Shown: in pieces, positions 16,590-25,111 of the stretch
How positions within the stretch are numbered: the first letter of the stretch is position 1
Layout: each line of letters opens with the position of its first letter
NCBI RefSeq assembly: GCF_030697065.1
Contig: NZ_JAUYQU010000114.1
Coordinates: 28,838 to 92,837 of the forward strand
Reading direction: 5' to 3'
From: Bradyrhizobium sp.
Lineage (GTDB): Bacteria; Pseudomonadota; Alphaproteobacteria; Rhizobiales; Xanthobacteraceae
Length of the DNA stretch: 64,000 nucleotides
The notes under the pieces: model-generated
What the model was told of the DNA's origin: nothing
What the model saw: the letters and a program-made list of their open reading frames with translations, nothing else
Databases searched by the model: none
Made by a program: the position numbers and the translations under genes

Positions 16590-18149
16590 CTACTCGATGA
16601 CGCCATGTTCCGGCGGCAGCGACTGCTTGCGCAGCGAGGCCTTGCTCGATCCGATCATGACGGTCAGCGGGATCGCGCACAGCGTGAAGATCATCACCAT
16701 CTGGTAGTCGTGCGAAAAGGAGATGATCTGGGCCTGCAGCTTGAGCATGGCGTCCAGCATGGCGCGGCCCTTGTCTGTGCCGAGGTCGATCACGGACCGC
16801 ACGTCGGGCATCTGCAGACCATGGTTGAAGGGACTGGCGTGCTGCGACAACACGGCGTAGCTCCACCGCGAACCCTCGGTCAGCTGGGAGATGACGAGGG
16901 AAATGCCGATCGAACTGCCGACGTTGCGCAACAGCGTCAGCATCGAGGTGCCGTCGGTGCGCAGGTGGTTGGGCAGCGTCAGGAAAGCGACGGTGGAGAG
17001 CGGCACGAACACGAGGCCGAAGCCAAAACCCTGGAAGATGCTGATCACCAGGATTTCGTTGACGCCGGTCTGGTCGGTCCAGAGCGTCATTTGGAACAGC
17101 GACACGCAGGTCATGCCGAGGCCGCTGACGATCAGCGTGCGCGCCTCGATATAGCGCATCAGCCGCCCGACGATCATCATGGCGACGAAGGTGCCGAAGC
17201 CGCGGCTCGCCAGCAGCAGGCCGGCGGTGATGATGGGATAGCCGATCACGTTCTGCAGGAACGGCGATGCCAGCGCCATGGTCGAGAACAGCACCACGCC
17301 CATCACCGTCATGAACACACAGCCGCCGACGAAGTTCTTGTCCCGGAACAGCTCGAACTGGATGAACGGCTTCGGCGTCGTCAGCGAATGCGCGAGGAAA
17401 TAATAGAAGCCGACGGCCGAGATGATGAACTCGGCGATGATCTCGTTCGAATTCAGCCAGCCGAGTTGCTCGCCGCGGTCTAGCGCGATCTGCAAGGACC
17501 CGATGCCGACCGCGAGCGCGGTGAAGCCGAACCAGTCGAAGCGCAGCTCGCGCGCCTTCCTGGTCTCGTCCATGAACACCATGAGGCCGATCACGGTGAA
17601 GATGCCGAACGGCAAATTGACCAGGAATACCCAGTGCCAGGAATAGGTTTCGGTCAGCCATGCCCCCAGCGACGGCCCCATGATCGGGCCCATCATCACG
17701 CCCATGCCCCAGATCGCCATCGCCTTTGCGCGCTCGTGCAGCGCGTAGGAATCGAGCATGACGGCCTGCGACAGCGGCACCAGGGCGGCGCCGAACACGC
17801 CCTGCAGCACGCGGAACAGCACCATCTGATAGATGTCCTGGGCTGCGCCGCACAGCACCGACGCCACTGTGAAGCCGGCGGCGCAGATGATGAAGATCCG
17901 CTTGCGGCCGAACCGGTTGGCGATCCAGCCCACCGGCGCGGTCATGATCGCCGCCGCCACGATGTAGGAGGTCAGCACCCAGTTGATCTGGTCCTGCGAC
18001 GTCGACAGGCTGCCCTGCATGTAGGGCAGCGCGACGTTGGCGATGGTGGTGTCCAGCGCCTGCATGATGGTCGCCGTCATCGCGCAGATCGTCACCATGG
18101 TCCGGCGCAGGCCTGGAACGGCAATGGGGGCTGCGGCTGAAGTCGGCAT
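16590..18149 (-). CDS. emrB: EmrB/QacA-type MFS multidrug transporter (DHA2)
   Basis: A 519-aa drug:proton antiporter with about fourteen membrane helices. The DHA2 signatures are visible: QALDTTIANVALPYMQGSL in helix 1 (motif D1), IANRFGRKRIFI (motif A), RVLQGVFGAALVPLSQA (motif B) and IMGPSLGAWLTETYSWHWVF (motif C). With the upstream HlyD-type EmrA it should pump hydrophobic compounds from the inner membrane through an outer-membrane channel; no TolC-like gene is seen nearby. The emrA stop lies 6 bases before its ATG, so the two are cotranscribed, probably under the MarR protein encoded first. Confidence 0.92.
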   Translation of the reverse strand: MPTSAAAPIAVPGLRRTMVTICAMTATIMQALDTTIANVALPYMQGSLSTSQDQINWVLTSYIVAAAIMTAPVGWIANRFGRKRIFIICAAGFTVASVLCGAAQDIYQMVLFRVLQGVFGAALVPLSQAVMLDSYALHERAKAMAIWGMGVMMGPIMGPSLGAWLTETYSWHWVFLVNLPFGIFTVIGLMVFMDETRKARELRFDWFGFTALAVGIGSLQIALDRGEQLGWLNSNEIIAEFIISAVGFYYFLAHSLTTPKPFIQFELFRDKNFVGGCVFMTVMGVVLFSTMALASPFLQNVIGYPIITAGLLLASRGFGTFVAMMIVGRLMRYIEARTLIVSGLGMTCVSLFQMTLWTDQTGVNEILVISIFQGFGFGLVFVPLSTVAFLTLPNHLRTDGTSMLTLLRNVGSSIGISLVISQLTEGSRWSYAVLSQHASPFNHGLQMPDVRSVIDLGTDKGRAMLDAMLKLQAQIISFSHDYQMVMIFTLCAIPLTVMIGSSKASLRKQSLPPEHGVIE

Positions 18150-18155
18150 GGCCGC

Positions 18156-19319
18156 TCAGTCCTGCTTCGCCGCCACCGCCGGCCGGCCGAACAGCGAGCC
18201 GATGGTGCGGCGGTGCCGGGTGTCGATGGTGGCGTAGACGCTCATGCCGGCCTTCAGCCTGCGCACGAAGTTGTCGTTCCTGTCGAAATAGATCCGCACC
18301 GGAATGCGCTGCACCACCTTGACGAAGTTGCCGGTGGCGTTCTGCGGCGGCAGGATCGCGAATTGTGCGCCGGTTCCGGGTGAGAGCGAGCCGACCGTGC
18401 CCTTGAAGACATGGTTGGGGAAGGCGTCGACATTGAGGGTTACGGACTGGCCCACCGCGACATAGGTGAAATCCGATTCCTTCGGATTGGCATCGACCCA
18501 CGGGTTCGAGGTGTCGATCACGGAAAACACCGGGCTGCCTGCGATGACGTGGCGGCCGAGCTGGATCTGCTCGACCTGGGTCGCGGTGCCGTTCATCGGC
18601 GCGCGCACCGTGCTGAGTTCGAGATTGCGCTGCGCGTCGTCCAGCACGGCCTTGGCCTGCATGTAGGCCGGAAACTGCTCGAGCGGCAGATCGGGGTCGC
18701 CGAGCAGATGGTTAATGGCATTCGCACGCCGCTGCGTCACGAGCTGCCGCTGCGCCTGTGCGGTCACCAGCGCGGTGGCGCTGTTGTCGAGGTCGAGCTG
18801 CGATCCGGCATTGCTCCTGACCAGCGAATTCTTGCGCTCGACGTCCTTCTGCTTCAGCGCGATCCCCGCGTTGACCAGTTCGATGGTCTGCGCATAGAGC
18901 TTGACGTCGGCGACGAGATTGGCGTGGCTGGTCCTGGCGTCCTCGAGCTTGGCGCGGGCCTGCGCCAGCGCCAGCTGGAACGGCACCGGATCGATCTGGA
19001 ACAGTTCGTCGCCGGTCGTGACCTGCTGGCCTTCCTTCACCGTCACGCTGATGATCTTGCCGGAAACGTCTGGCGTGATCAGCACCTTCTGCGCGCCGAC
19101 ATAGGCGTCGTCGGTGGTCACATAGCGGCCGCCGTTGAGATAGAGGGTGATCCCGGTCACCAGCGCCACCAGCGGCAGCACCACCAGCAGCAGAAACCGG
19201 CGGTAGCGCCGCATCGCGGCCATCAGGCGGCGGCGCGGCTCTGCGGCGATCTTGGTCCGCGGTTTTGCGGGCGGCTCGCCCTTCTGCTCCGGCGGAAATT
19301 TGAGGACTGGATCAGCCAA
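18156..19319 (-). CDS. emrA: HlyD/EmrA-family membrane fusion protein
   Basis: EmrA is the periplasmic adaptor of the EmrAB pump. The 387-aa product has a short cytoplasmic basic start, one membrane helix (FLLLVVLPLVALVTGITLYL, about 42-61), the EmrA hallmark YVTTDDAYVGAQKVLITPDV, paired lipoyl half-motifs around a long helical hairpin, and a C-terminal beta domain with PVRIYFDRNDNF. The start chosen is TTG 19319, seven bases after AAGGAG and overlapping the marR stop by eight bases. An ATG far upstream in this frame would run through marR and was rejected. Confidence 0.9.
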   Translation of the reverse strand: MADPVLKFPPEQKGEPPAKPRTKIAAEPRRRLMAAMRRYRRFLLLVVLPLVALVTGITLYLNGGRYVTTDDAYVGAQKVLITPDVSGKIISVTVKEGQQVTTGDELFQIDPVPFQLALAQARAKLEDARTSHANLVADVKLYAQTIELVNAGIALKQKDVERKNSLVRSNAGSQLDLDNSATALVTAQAQRQLVTQRRANAINHLLGDPDLPLEQFPAYMQAKAVLDDAQRNLELSTVRAPMNGTATQVEQIQLGRHVIAGSPVFSVIDTSNPWVDANPKESDFTYVAVGQSVTLNVDAFPNHVFKGTVGSLSPGTGAQFAILPPQNATGNFVKVVQRIPVRIYFDRNDNFVRRLKAGMSVYATIDTRHRRTIGSLFGRPAVAAKQD

Positions 19320-19791
19320 ATTGCTGCTCCTTGCCGAGCGGCGCGCCGGCCGGGTGCTGGATCGCGTTGCGGACGTTCTCCTTGATCGCCTCGAGTTGCG
19401 CCAGCAGCCGGTGGGCATCGGCCGGATTGATGCCTTCGAGCGCGGTCGCCGTCAGTTCGGAGCGCAGCCCGCCGAGCTTGCCGAGCAGCGGGCGCGCGGC
19501 CTTCTTCAGATAAAGCCGTTTGACGCGGCGGTCGCTGGCGTCGCTGCGACGCTCGATCCAGCCGGCGTCGCACAGCCTGTCGATCAGCCGGGTCAGCGTG
19601 ATCGGCTGCATTTCCATCTGTTCAGCGAGTTCCGACTGCTTGAGGCCCTCGGTGCGTTCCACCTTGGCCAGAACAGCCCATTGCGCGCGGGTGATGCCGT
19701 AGCGCGCCGCCTGCTTGTCGGCGTAGGCGCGCATCATTCGCTGCACTTCGCCCAGCGTGAAAAGAAAGTTCATATCCACGGAACCGGACAT
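19312..19791 (-). CDS. MarR-family transcriptional regulator
   Basis: A 159-aa winged-helix repressor of the MarR family. The dimer helix region begins FLFTLGEVQRMMRAYADKQ. The DNA-binding part holds ITRAQWAVLAKV, LKQSELAEQMEMQPITLTRL and GWIERRSDASDRRVKRLYL, the wing with the family's D-x-R-x-x-R/K pattern. It is the first gene of a marR-emrA-emrB operon, a common arrangement in which the repressor is released by the drug that the pump exports. A perfect palindrome at 19818-19831 just upstream is a likely operator. Confidence 0.92.
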   Translation of the reverse strand: MSGSVDMNFLFTLGEVQRMMRAYADKQAARYGITRAQWAVLAKVERTEGLKQSELAEQMEMQPITLTRLIDRLCDAGWIERRSDASDRRVKRLYLKKAARPLLGKLGGLRSELTATALEGINPADAHRLLAQLEAIKENVRNAIQHPAGAPLGKEQQFG

Positions 19792-19817
19792 GGGTATCTC
19801 CGTAAGCCAGCGATATT

Positions 19818-19831
19818 ATAAGCTAGCTTAT
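19818..19831. promoter_or_regulatory. Candidate MarR operator, 14-bp perfect palindrome
   Basis: ATAAGCTAGCTTAT is a perfect palindrome centred about 33 bases upstream of the marR start codon, in an AT-rich patch unlike the surrounding GC-rich DNA. Its position would overlap the -10/start region of the operon. Confidence 0.5.
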
Positions 19832-20007
19832 CAATTGGGATTTACAAGTTAATTGGGACCGGGCAGCAGCAAAGGGGCTCCGCGAAAGCACATGTCCTGC
19901 CCGGGTTGCCGCCCCGGTATTTCAGTTCCGCGGTAAGGATGCCCGGATGCTGCGGTGCACTCGGTGGCTGGCGGAACATGGACCATCAGGTTCATCCGCG
20001 TTACATC

Positions 20008-20508
20008 ATGGCTGTCATGACCCTCACCAAGCCGACCTTCCCCGCGCCCGATCACGATCACGGCCGCTGCACCGCGGACGGGCTTCTGCATGCCGAGCAG
20101 GTCTGCAAGTCGAGAGCGCAGAAATTCACGCCGATCCGCCGCCAGGTGCTGCAGGCGCTGCTGTCCAGCCATCGCCCGCTCGGCGCCTATGAGGTGATCG
20201 ACGAGCTCGCCAAATCGATGCCGCGGCCGGCGCCGATCACGGTATACCGTGCGCTCGACTTCCTGATGGAGAACGGCCTCGTCCACCGCATCGAAAGCCG
20301 CAACGCGTTCCTGGCCTGCGCGCACGATCATGACGCAGCCGCGATGGTGGCGTTCCTGATCTGCGAGCGCTGCGGCTCGGTCGGCGAAATTCCGGCGGCG
20401 CCCGTCGCGCAAAGCCTCAACGCCGCGGCGCGCGCCTCCGGCTTTGCGCCAAAAATGTCCGTCGTCGAAATCACCGGCACCTGCGCGCACTGCCAGACCG
20501 CCGCATAA
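20008..20508 (+). CDS. Fur-family metalloregulator (Zur-like)
   Basis: A 166-aa Fur-superfamily repressor. The winged helix contains FTPIRRQVLQALLSSHRPLG and APITVYRALDFLMENGLVHR. The dimer domain has two CxxC pairs, CERCG and CAHC, for structural zinc, and HDHD-type ligands in CAHDHDAAAMV. The histidine-rich start (PDHDHGRC) is typical of Zur rather than Fur. No target gene such as znuABC lies nearby; the next gene is a DMT exporter 34 bases on. ATG 20008 or 20017 are both possible; neither has a clear ribosome-binding site. Confidence 0.82.
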   Translation: MAVMTLTKPTFPAPDHDHGRCTADGLLHAEQVCKSRAQKFTPIRRQVLQALLSSHRPLGAYEVIDELAKSMPRPAPITVYRALDFLMENGLVHRIESRNAFLACAHDHDAAAMVAFLICERCGSVGEIPAAPVAQSLNAAARASGFAPKMSVVEITGTCAHCQTAA

Positions 20509-20542
20509 TAAGAAAACGGCGCCAAGCCGGTCGCGAGGTTGA

Positions 20543-21490
20543 ATGTCGTCGGATCAAATGCACCCATCGGCCGGGCGTCCGCTCAGCGCCGGCGCCGTCG
20601 CGCTGATGCTGATGCTGTGCCTGAGCTGGGGTTTCAATCAGATCGCCGTCAAGCTGGTGCTGCCGGAGGTACCGCCGATGCTGCAGGCGCTGATCCGCTC
20701 GGCCGGCGCCTTGCCGGTCCTGCTGATCATCGGCTGGTGGCGCGGCGTCAGGTTCTTCGCGCGCGACGGCACGCTGTGGCCGGGCCTCGCCGCCGGCATC
20801 ATCTTCGGCATCGAATTCGTGCTGATCTATCGCGGCCTGCTTTTGACCTCGGCGTCGCGTGCGGTGGTGTTTCTCTACACCGCGCCGTTTTTCGTGGCGC
20901 TCGGCTCCTATTCGTTTCTCGGCGAGCGGCTGCGCGCGTCGCAATGGGGCGGCCTCGGCCTGAGCTTTGCCGGCGTGGCGCTTGCGATCGGCGTGCCGCA
21001 GGCCAATGTCGATGCCGATGTCCTGCTTGGCGATCTCCTGATCGTCGCCGGCGGCGCGCTGTGGGCGGCGACTACCCTGATCGTCAAGGCGACGACGCTG
21101 ATCAGGGCGCCGGCGGAAAAGGGGCTGGGCTACCAGGTGGCGATATCGATCCCGATCCTGGCTTTCGCGGCGTGGGTCTCGGGCGAGCGATTGACCCAAA
21201 TGCCCGGACCGTTGTCGCTGTCGCTGCTGGCCTACCAGGCGTTCTGGGTGGTCGGGCTGACCTTCCTGCTGTGGTTCGCATTGATAAAGACCTATTCCGC
21301 AAGCAAGCTGTCATCCTTCACCTTCTTCACGCCGTTGTTCGGCGTGGTCGCCAGCTACCTCATCCTGAACGACACGCTGACGATCACCTTCGGCGTCGCG
21401 GCGCTGCTGGTGATCGCGGGGCTTTATCTGGTGAACCGGCCCGAGGTCTCCGGACCGAAGGTGGTGCCGGATCCCAACGTGCCGGCGTGA
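20543..21490 (+). CDS. EamA/DMT-family transporter
   Basis: A 315-aa inner-membrane permease with two EamA repeats and about ten helices. The first repeat runs from LSWGFNQIAVKLVLPEVPP, the second from LLGDLLIVAGGALWAATTLI. LLTSASRAVVFLYTAPFFVA and KLSSFTFFTPLFGVVASYL are the conserved ends of the repeats. Such permeases export amino acids or related metabolites; the substrate cannot be read from sequence. ATG 20543 is preceded by GAGG. It follows the Fur-family gene closely and may share its transcript. Confidence 0.88.
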   Translation: MSSDQMHPSAGRPLSAGAVALMLMLCLSWGFNQIAVKLVLPEVPPMLQALIRSAGALPVLLIIGWWRGVRFFARDGTLWPGLAAGIIFGIEFVLIYRGLLLTSASRAVVFLYTAPFFVALGSYSFLGERLRASQWGGLGLSFAGVALAIGVPQANVDADVLLGDLLIVAGGALWAATTLIVKATTLIRAPAEKGLGYQVAISIPILAFAAWVSGERLTQMPGPLSLSLLAYQAFWVVGLTFLLWFALIKTYSASKLSSFTFFTPLFGVVASYLILNDTLTITFGVAALLVIAGLYLVNRPEVSGPKVVPDPNVPA

Positions 21491-21555
21491 GATAATTGCC
21501 GCCGTCATCCTGTCAGGATGGCGGAGCGCTTGCGGCTTCGAAGTTGCGATCAGGC

Positions 21556-22431
21556 TCAGCCCGTCTCGATCGGCAGCGAGGAATCCTTCGCCCATTCGCC
21601 CATCGAGGCGTCGTAAAGCGTGAGATTGTCGTAGCCGAGCCGGTGCAGCAAGAACAGGTCGATAGTGGCCGAGATGCCGCCGCCGCAATAGGCGACCACG
21701 CGCTTGTCCTTGGTCACGCCTTGCGCGGTGAATTTCGCTTCGGCGTCCGCCAGCGGCACGAACGTCTTTGTCACGGGATCGTACAGCGTCGCCGCCGACA
21801 CGTTGACGCTGCCGGGAATGTGCCCCGGCCGGCCATAGCGGCTCGGCTCCAGGCCCTTGTGCAACTGCGGATTGAGCGCGTTGACGACGACGGTGTTGCG
21901 GTCGGCGCTGGCTTGCAGCGTCTCGTGCTTGTCGACGAAATAGCCGGCCCGCGGTTTCGCCGTGAAGCTCGCCGGCGGATAGGTTTTAGCGGGACCGGTC
22001 TCGATCGCGCGTCCCTCGGCTTTCCAGCTGTCGAGCCCGCCATCCAGCACCGCGACGTTGTCGAAGCCGAGCGATTTCAGCATCCACCAGAACCGCGTCG
22101 CCCACATCGCCGTGCCGATCGAGTACAGCACCACAAGGCTGTTCGCGCCGACGCCGTGCCGCCCGAAGGCGGCCTCGAGCTGTGCCGTGGCCGGCATCAT
22201 GAAATGCAGTTCGATCCCTGCTTGCGAGAATTCGCCCTGCAGGTCGAGAAAGTCCGCGCCGGGAATATGCCCGGCCTCGAAGGTGTGCCGTCCCGGCACA
22301 GCGATATAGGGAACGCCGGACCCTTCCGGCTGATATTCCAGATAGGTCGTACAATCGAACAGCCGGAGGTCGGGGTGGTCCAGCATCGCGGCGAGCTCCG
22401 CCGTCGTCATGAGTCCGTCACGTTCCGCCAT
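21556..22431 (-). CDS. Rhodanese-type sulfurtransferase
   Basis: A 291-aa two-domain rhodanese (thiosulfate/3-mercaptopyruvate sulfurtransferase type). The inactive N-terminal domain has LRLFDCTTYL, GHIPGADFLDL and LVVLYSIGTAMWATRFWWML. The active C-terminal domain has RYGRPGHIPGSVNVSAATLY and the loop VVAYCGGGISATIDLFLL, with the catalytic cysteine in CGGGISA. That loop fits mercaptopyruvate or thiosulfate transferases loosely. The ATG at 22431 has GGGAGGAA upstream. It is a single gene between convergent and divergent neighbours. Confidence 0.88.
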   Translation of the reverse strand: MAERDGLMTTAELAAMLDHPDLRLFDCTTYLEYQPEGSGVPYIAVPGRHTFEAGHIPGADFLDLQGEFSQAGIELHFMMPATAQLEAAFGRHGVGANSLVVLYSIGTAMWATRFWWMLKSLGFDNVAVLDGGLDSWKAEGRAIETGPAKTYPPASFTAKPRAGYFVDKHETLQASADRNTVVVNALNPQLHKGLEPSRYGRPGHIPGSVNVSAATLYDPVTKTFVPLADAEAKFTAQGVTKDKRVVAYCGGGISATIDLFLLHRLGYDNLTLYDASMGEWAKDSSLPIETG

Positions 22432-22692
22432 CTGGTTCCTCCCGTTCCGGTCATGCTAGGGCAGGGGGACAGGGTTGGAAAGCAAGCGCGTGCCGGCCGT
22501 TTGCCCTTTAATCCCCGGATTCAGGTCCGATATAGCGGTTAAGGGCCAGCGCAGCGCCGCAACCGTGTTTTGCTGCGGAATGGTTCAATAAGCTATTGAA
22601 CCAAAAAGAGAAATAATTAGACCCAGAGGGGGCATCGGCTTTTGCCGCAGGCCCCTTGGTGAATGTCACCAAAACCTGATATTCGAGACGCC

Positions 22693-23985
22693 ATGAACAA
22701 GCCCGAAAAACTTACCGACAACGACATCGCCGGCCCCAGCCCCCGGCATAAGACCACCCAGGTCATGGTCGGCAATGTTGCCGTCGGTGGCGGCGCGCCG
22801 ATCGTGGTGCAGTCGATGACCAACACCGACACCGCCGATATCGAGGGCACGATCGCACAGGTGGCGGCACTGGCGCGAGCCGGCTCCGAAATGGTGCGCA
22901 TCACCGTCGATCGCGACGAGGCCGCCGCCGCCGTGCCGCATATTCGCGACGGCCTGCGCAAGCGCGGCATCACCACGCCTTTGATCGGCGATTTCCATTA
23001 CATCGGCCACAAGCTGTTGGCCGATCATCCGGCCTGCGCCGAGGCGCTGGACAAATACCGCATCAATCCCGGCAATGTCGGTTTCAAGGCCAAGCGCGAC
23101 ACCCAGTTCACCGACATCGTCGAGATGGCGCTGAAGTACAACAAGACGGTGCGGATCGGCGCCAATTGGGGATCACTGGATCAGGAACTGCTCACCAAGC
23201 TGATGGACGAGAACGCGCTGCTGCCGACGCCGAAAGACGTCCGCGCGGTGACCCGCGAAGCCATGGTGCAGTCGGCGCTGCTGTCGGCCGCGCGCGCCGA
23301 GGAGATCGGCCTGCCGAAAAACCGCATGATCCTGTCGGCCAAGGTATCCGCGGTGCAGGACCTGATCGCGGTCTACGAGACGCTGGCCGAACGTTCGGAC
23401 TATGCCATCCATCTCGGCCTCACCGAGGCCGGCATGGGCTCCAAGGGCATCGTCGCTTCGTCGGCCGCGCTCGGCATCCTGCTGCAGCAGGGTATCGGCG
23501 ACACCATCCGGATCTCGCTGACTCCGGAGCCCGGCGGCGACCGCACGCTGGAAGTCCAGGTCGCGCAGGAACTGCTGCAGACCATGGGATTCCGCACCTT
23601 CGTGCCGCTGGTGGCGGCCTGCCCCGGCTGCGGCCGCACCACCTCGACCACGTTCCAGGAACTGGCGCGCTCGATCCAGGATTTTATCCGCGAGGAAATG
23701 CCGAGCTGGAAGACCCGCTATCCCGGCGTCGAATCGCTCAACGTCGCGATCATGGGCTGTATCGTCAACGGCCCCGGCGAATCCAAGCACGCCGATATCG
23801 GCATCTCGCTGCCCGGCACCGGCGAAACCCCGGCGGCCCCGGTGTTCGTCGACGGCAAGAAATTCCGGACCTTGCGCGGCCCCAACATCGCCACCGAGTT
23901 CAAGGCGATGGTGATCGACTACATCGACCAGCGCTATGGCGGTGGCGGCAACGTGCCAACGGCCGAAGTGACGGCCGCAGAGTAG
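22693..23985 (+). CDS. ispG: 4-hydroxy-3-methylbut-2-en-1-yl diphosphate synthase
   Basis: IspG (GcpE) is the [4Fe-4S] enzyme that reduces MEcPP to HMBPP in the MEP pathway of isoprenoid synthesis. The 430-aa product has the N-terminal TIM-barrel markers [28 protein letters not shown] and [10 protein letters not shown]. The C-terminal cluster domain has [15 protein letters not shown] and [18 protein letters not shown], giving three cysteine ligands. The ATG at 22693 begins MNKPEKL as in related genomes; an ATG 30 bases upstream is the alternative. The length is normal for alphaproteobacteria. Confidence 0.96.
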   Translation: MNKPEKLTDNDIAGPSPRHKTTQVMVGNVAVGGGAPIVVQSMTNTDTADIEGTIAQVAALARAGSEMVRITVDRDEAAAAVPHIRDGLRKRGITTPLIGDFHYIGHKLLADHPACAEALDKYRINPGNVGFKAKRDTQFTDIVEMALKYNKTVRIGANWGSLDQELLTKLMDENALLPTPKDVRAVTREAMVQSALLSAARAEEIGLPKNRMILSAKVSAVQDLIAVYETLAERSDYAIHLGLTEAGMGSKGIVASSAALGILLQQGIGDTIRISLTPEPGGDRTLEVQVAQELLQTMGFRTFVPLVAACPGCGRTTSTTFQELARSIQDFIREEMPSWKTRYPGVESLNVAIMGCIVNGPGESKHADIGISLPGTGETPAAPVFVDGKKFRTLRGPNIATEFKAMVIDYIDQRYGGGGNVPTAEVTAAE

Positions 23986-24013
23986 CTTTCGACGTTTCGC
24001 TGCAACCGGTGTC

Positions 24014-24427
24014 TCAGCACGCGATGGTGCTGACCTGGCCATCCTCGCCGTATTTTAGCAACAATCGATCCCGCGTGATCAGCGTGGCGCCGAGATCGCG
24101 CGCGGTCGCCAGCAAGATACGGTCGGCAGGGTCATTAGGCGGCTTCCCCGGCAGGAAAGACGACGCGATCAGTATCTCGGGCGAAAGGGCAGCGAGGCGA
24201 ACGTTCGGTATGGACAGCAAACGCGTGAACCATCGCTGCGGCGTCGCAAGCAGGTCAACGCGCTTGTGCGAGACGAGAAGGCCAACCTCCCATGCCGTAA
24301 TAGGTGAAACGAGAAGCGTGCCACCCGTCTCGTGAATGGCGTTGATCGCCTCTTCCGCCTCACGCGCAATCCGTTGGTTTGCAACGATCCAGATCGCGGT
24401 ATGTGTGTCGAGGAGGAGCGTCAGCAT
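24014..24427 (-). CDS. VapC-type PIN-domain toxin
   Basis: A 137-aa PIN-domain ribonuclease of the VapC kind. The acidic catalytic residues are present: Asp7 in LLLDTHTAIW, Glu in SPITAWEVGLL, Asp in NDPADRILLATA and Asp in TLITRDRLLLKYG. VapC toxins cut tRNA or rRNA when freed from their antitoxin. It starts 7 bases after the stop of the upstream gene on the same strand, which encodes the antitoxin partner. HTAIW in place of the more usual SAL variant places it in the VapC22-like PIN group found in rhizobia. Confidence 0.88.
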   Translation of the reverse strand: MLTLLLDTHTAIWIVANQRIAREAEEAINAIHETGGTLLVSPITAWEVGLLVSHKRVDLLATPQRWFTRLLSIPNVRLAALSPEILIASSFLPGKPPNDPADRILLATARDLGATLITRDRLLLKYGEDGQVSTIAC

Positions 24428-24434
24428 CGATCAC

Positions 24435-24863
24435 TCACCGCACTGGCGGGCCGTACTTCTTGTCCACCAGATCAGCCCACTCTGGGTCGGCGGGCTCGGT
24501 GAGATCGACGCCCGGGACAAGCCGCGTGATGTCCTTCAACGCGCCGAAAATCGGGTGACGTTCCCCCTTTTTCGCGGCTGTCGGCACAAGCGGGGGAAAC
24601 AGTTCCTGGCCCACGCCCTTTGCGACGCGGCGAAACACCAGCTTGCGCGCTTGCATGTCCACCTGTGCGCTCTCGAAGCCGGCATCGAGCCATACCTTGG
24701 TCATGACGTTATTGGAGGCGTTGTTGCTCCACCACGCGCGATGGTGCTGCGCCTTGGGCGGCAATTTCGCGCCTGTGATTTTCTCGATCTCGTTGAATGT
24801 CAGGCGCACTTCCTGACTGCGTTGGCCGCGCAAAAAGGCCCCGAGAGGTTCATACTTTCCCAA
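24435..24863 (-). CDS. DUF7662-domain protein with VapB-like tail, probable antitoxin
   Basis: A 142-aa protein in two parts. Residues 1-80 (GKYEPLGAFLRGQ, LTFNEIEKITGAKLPPKAQH, HRAWWSNN, AWLDAGFE-type VWLDAGFESAQVDM) match the DUF7662 domain. The C-terminal part, HPIFGALKDITRLVPGVDLT then EPADPEWADL, is the toxin-wrapping tail typical of VapB partners of PIN toxins. The start is TTG 24863, with GAGGAA six bases upstream and giving the usual xGKYxPL beginning; GTG codons further up lack such a site. It precedes vapC by 7 bases. The DUF7662 part stands where a DNA-binding domain would be expected. Confidence 0.72.
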   Translation of the reverse strand: MGKYEPLGAFLRGQRSQEVRLTFNEIEKITGAKLPPKAQHHRAWWSNNASNNVMTKVWLDAGFESAQVDMQARKLVFRRVAKGVGQELFPPLVPTAAKKGERHPIFGALKDITRLVPGVDLTEPADPEWADLVDKKYGPPVR

Positions 24864-24883
24864 AGCTTGCTTCCTCGTTACAT

Positions 24884-24896
24884 ACACACAGTGTGT
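24884..24896. promoter_or_regulatory. Candidate operator of the toxin-antitoxin pair
   Basis: ACACAC-A-GTGTGT is an inverted repeat centred 27 bases upstream of the antitoxin TTG. Toxin-antitoxin operons are usually autoregulated through such repeats. Confidence 0.4.
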
Positions 24897-25111
24897 CACA
24901 TAAGTGTATAGCGCTCAAGGTGGACCGAACGCCATCGCCTTCTGGGACAACCGCTGCGCCCCAGCACCGCGCGATGTGGGACTACCGGCCGCACACCCGT
25001 TCCGGAACGCGGGTGACGGTGAAGGGCGAAGGGCCGGTGTAGCCGCGTTGACGCCCCGTTCCGCCTGCGCCAAGCTCCGTCAAAAGCAAAACAAAATCCG
25101 GAGGTCACGCC

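Noticed and set aside
16531..18501. A 656-codon minus-strand frame overlapping emrB
   Set aside because: It is out of phase with the 519-aa transporter, which has all DHA2 motifs.
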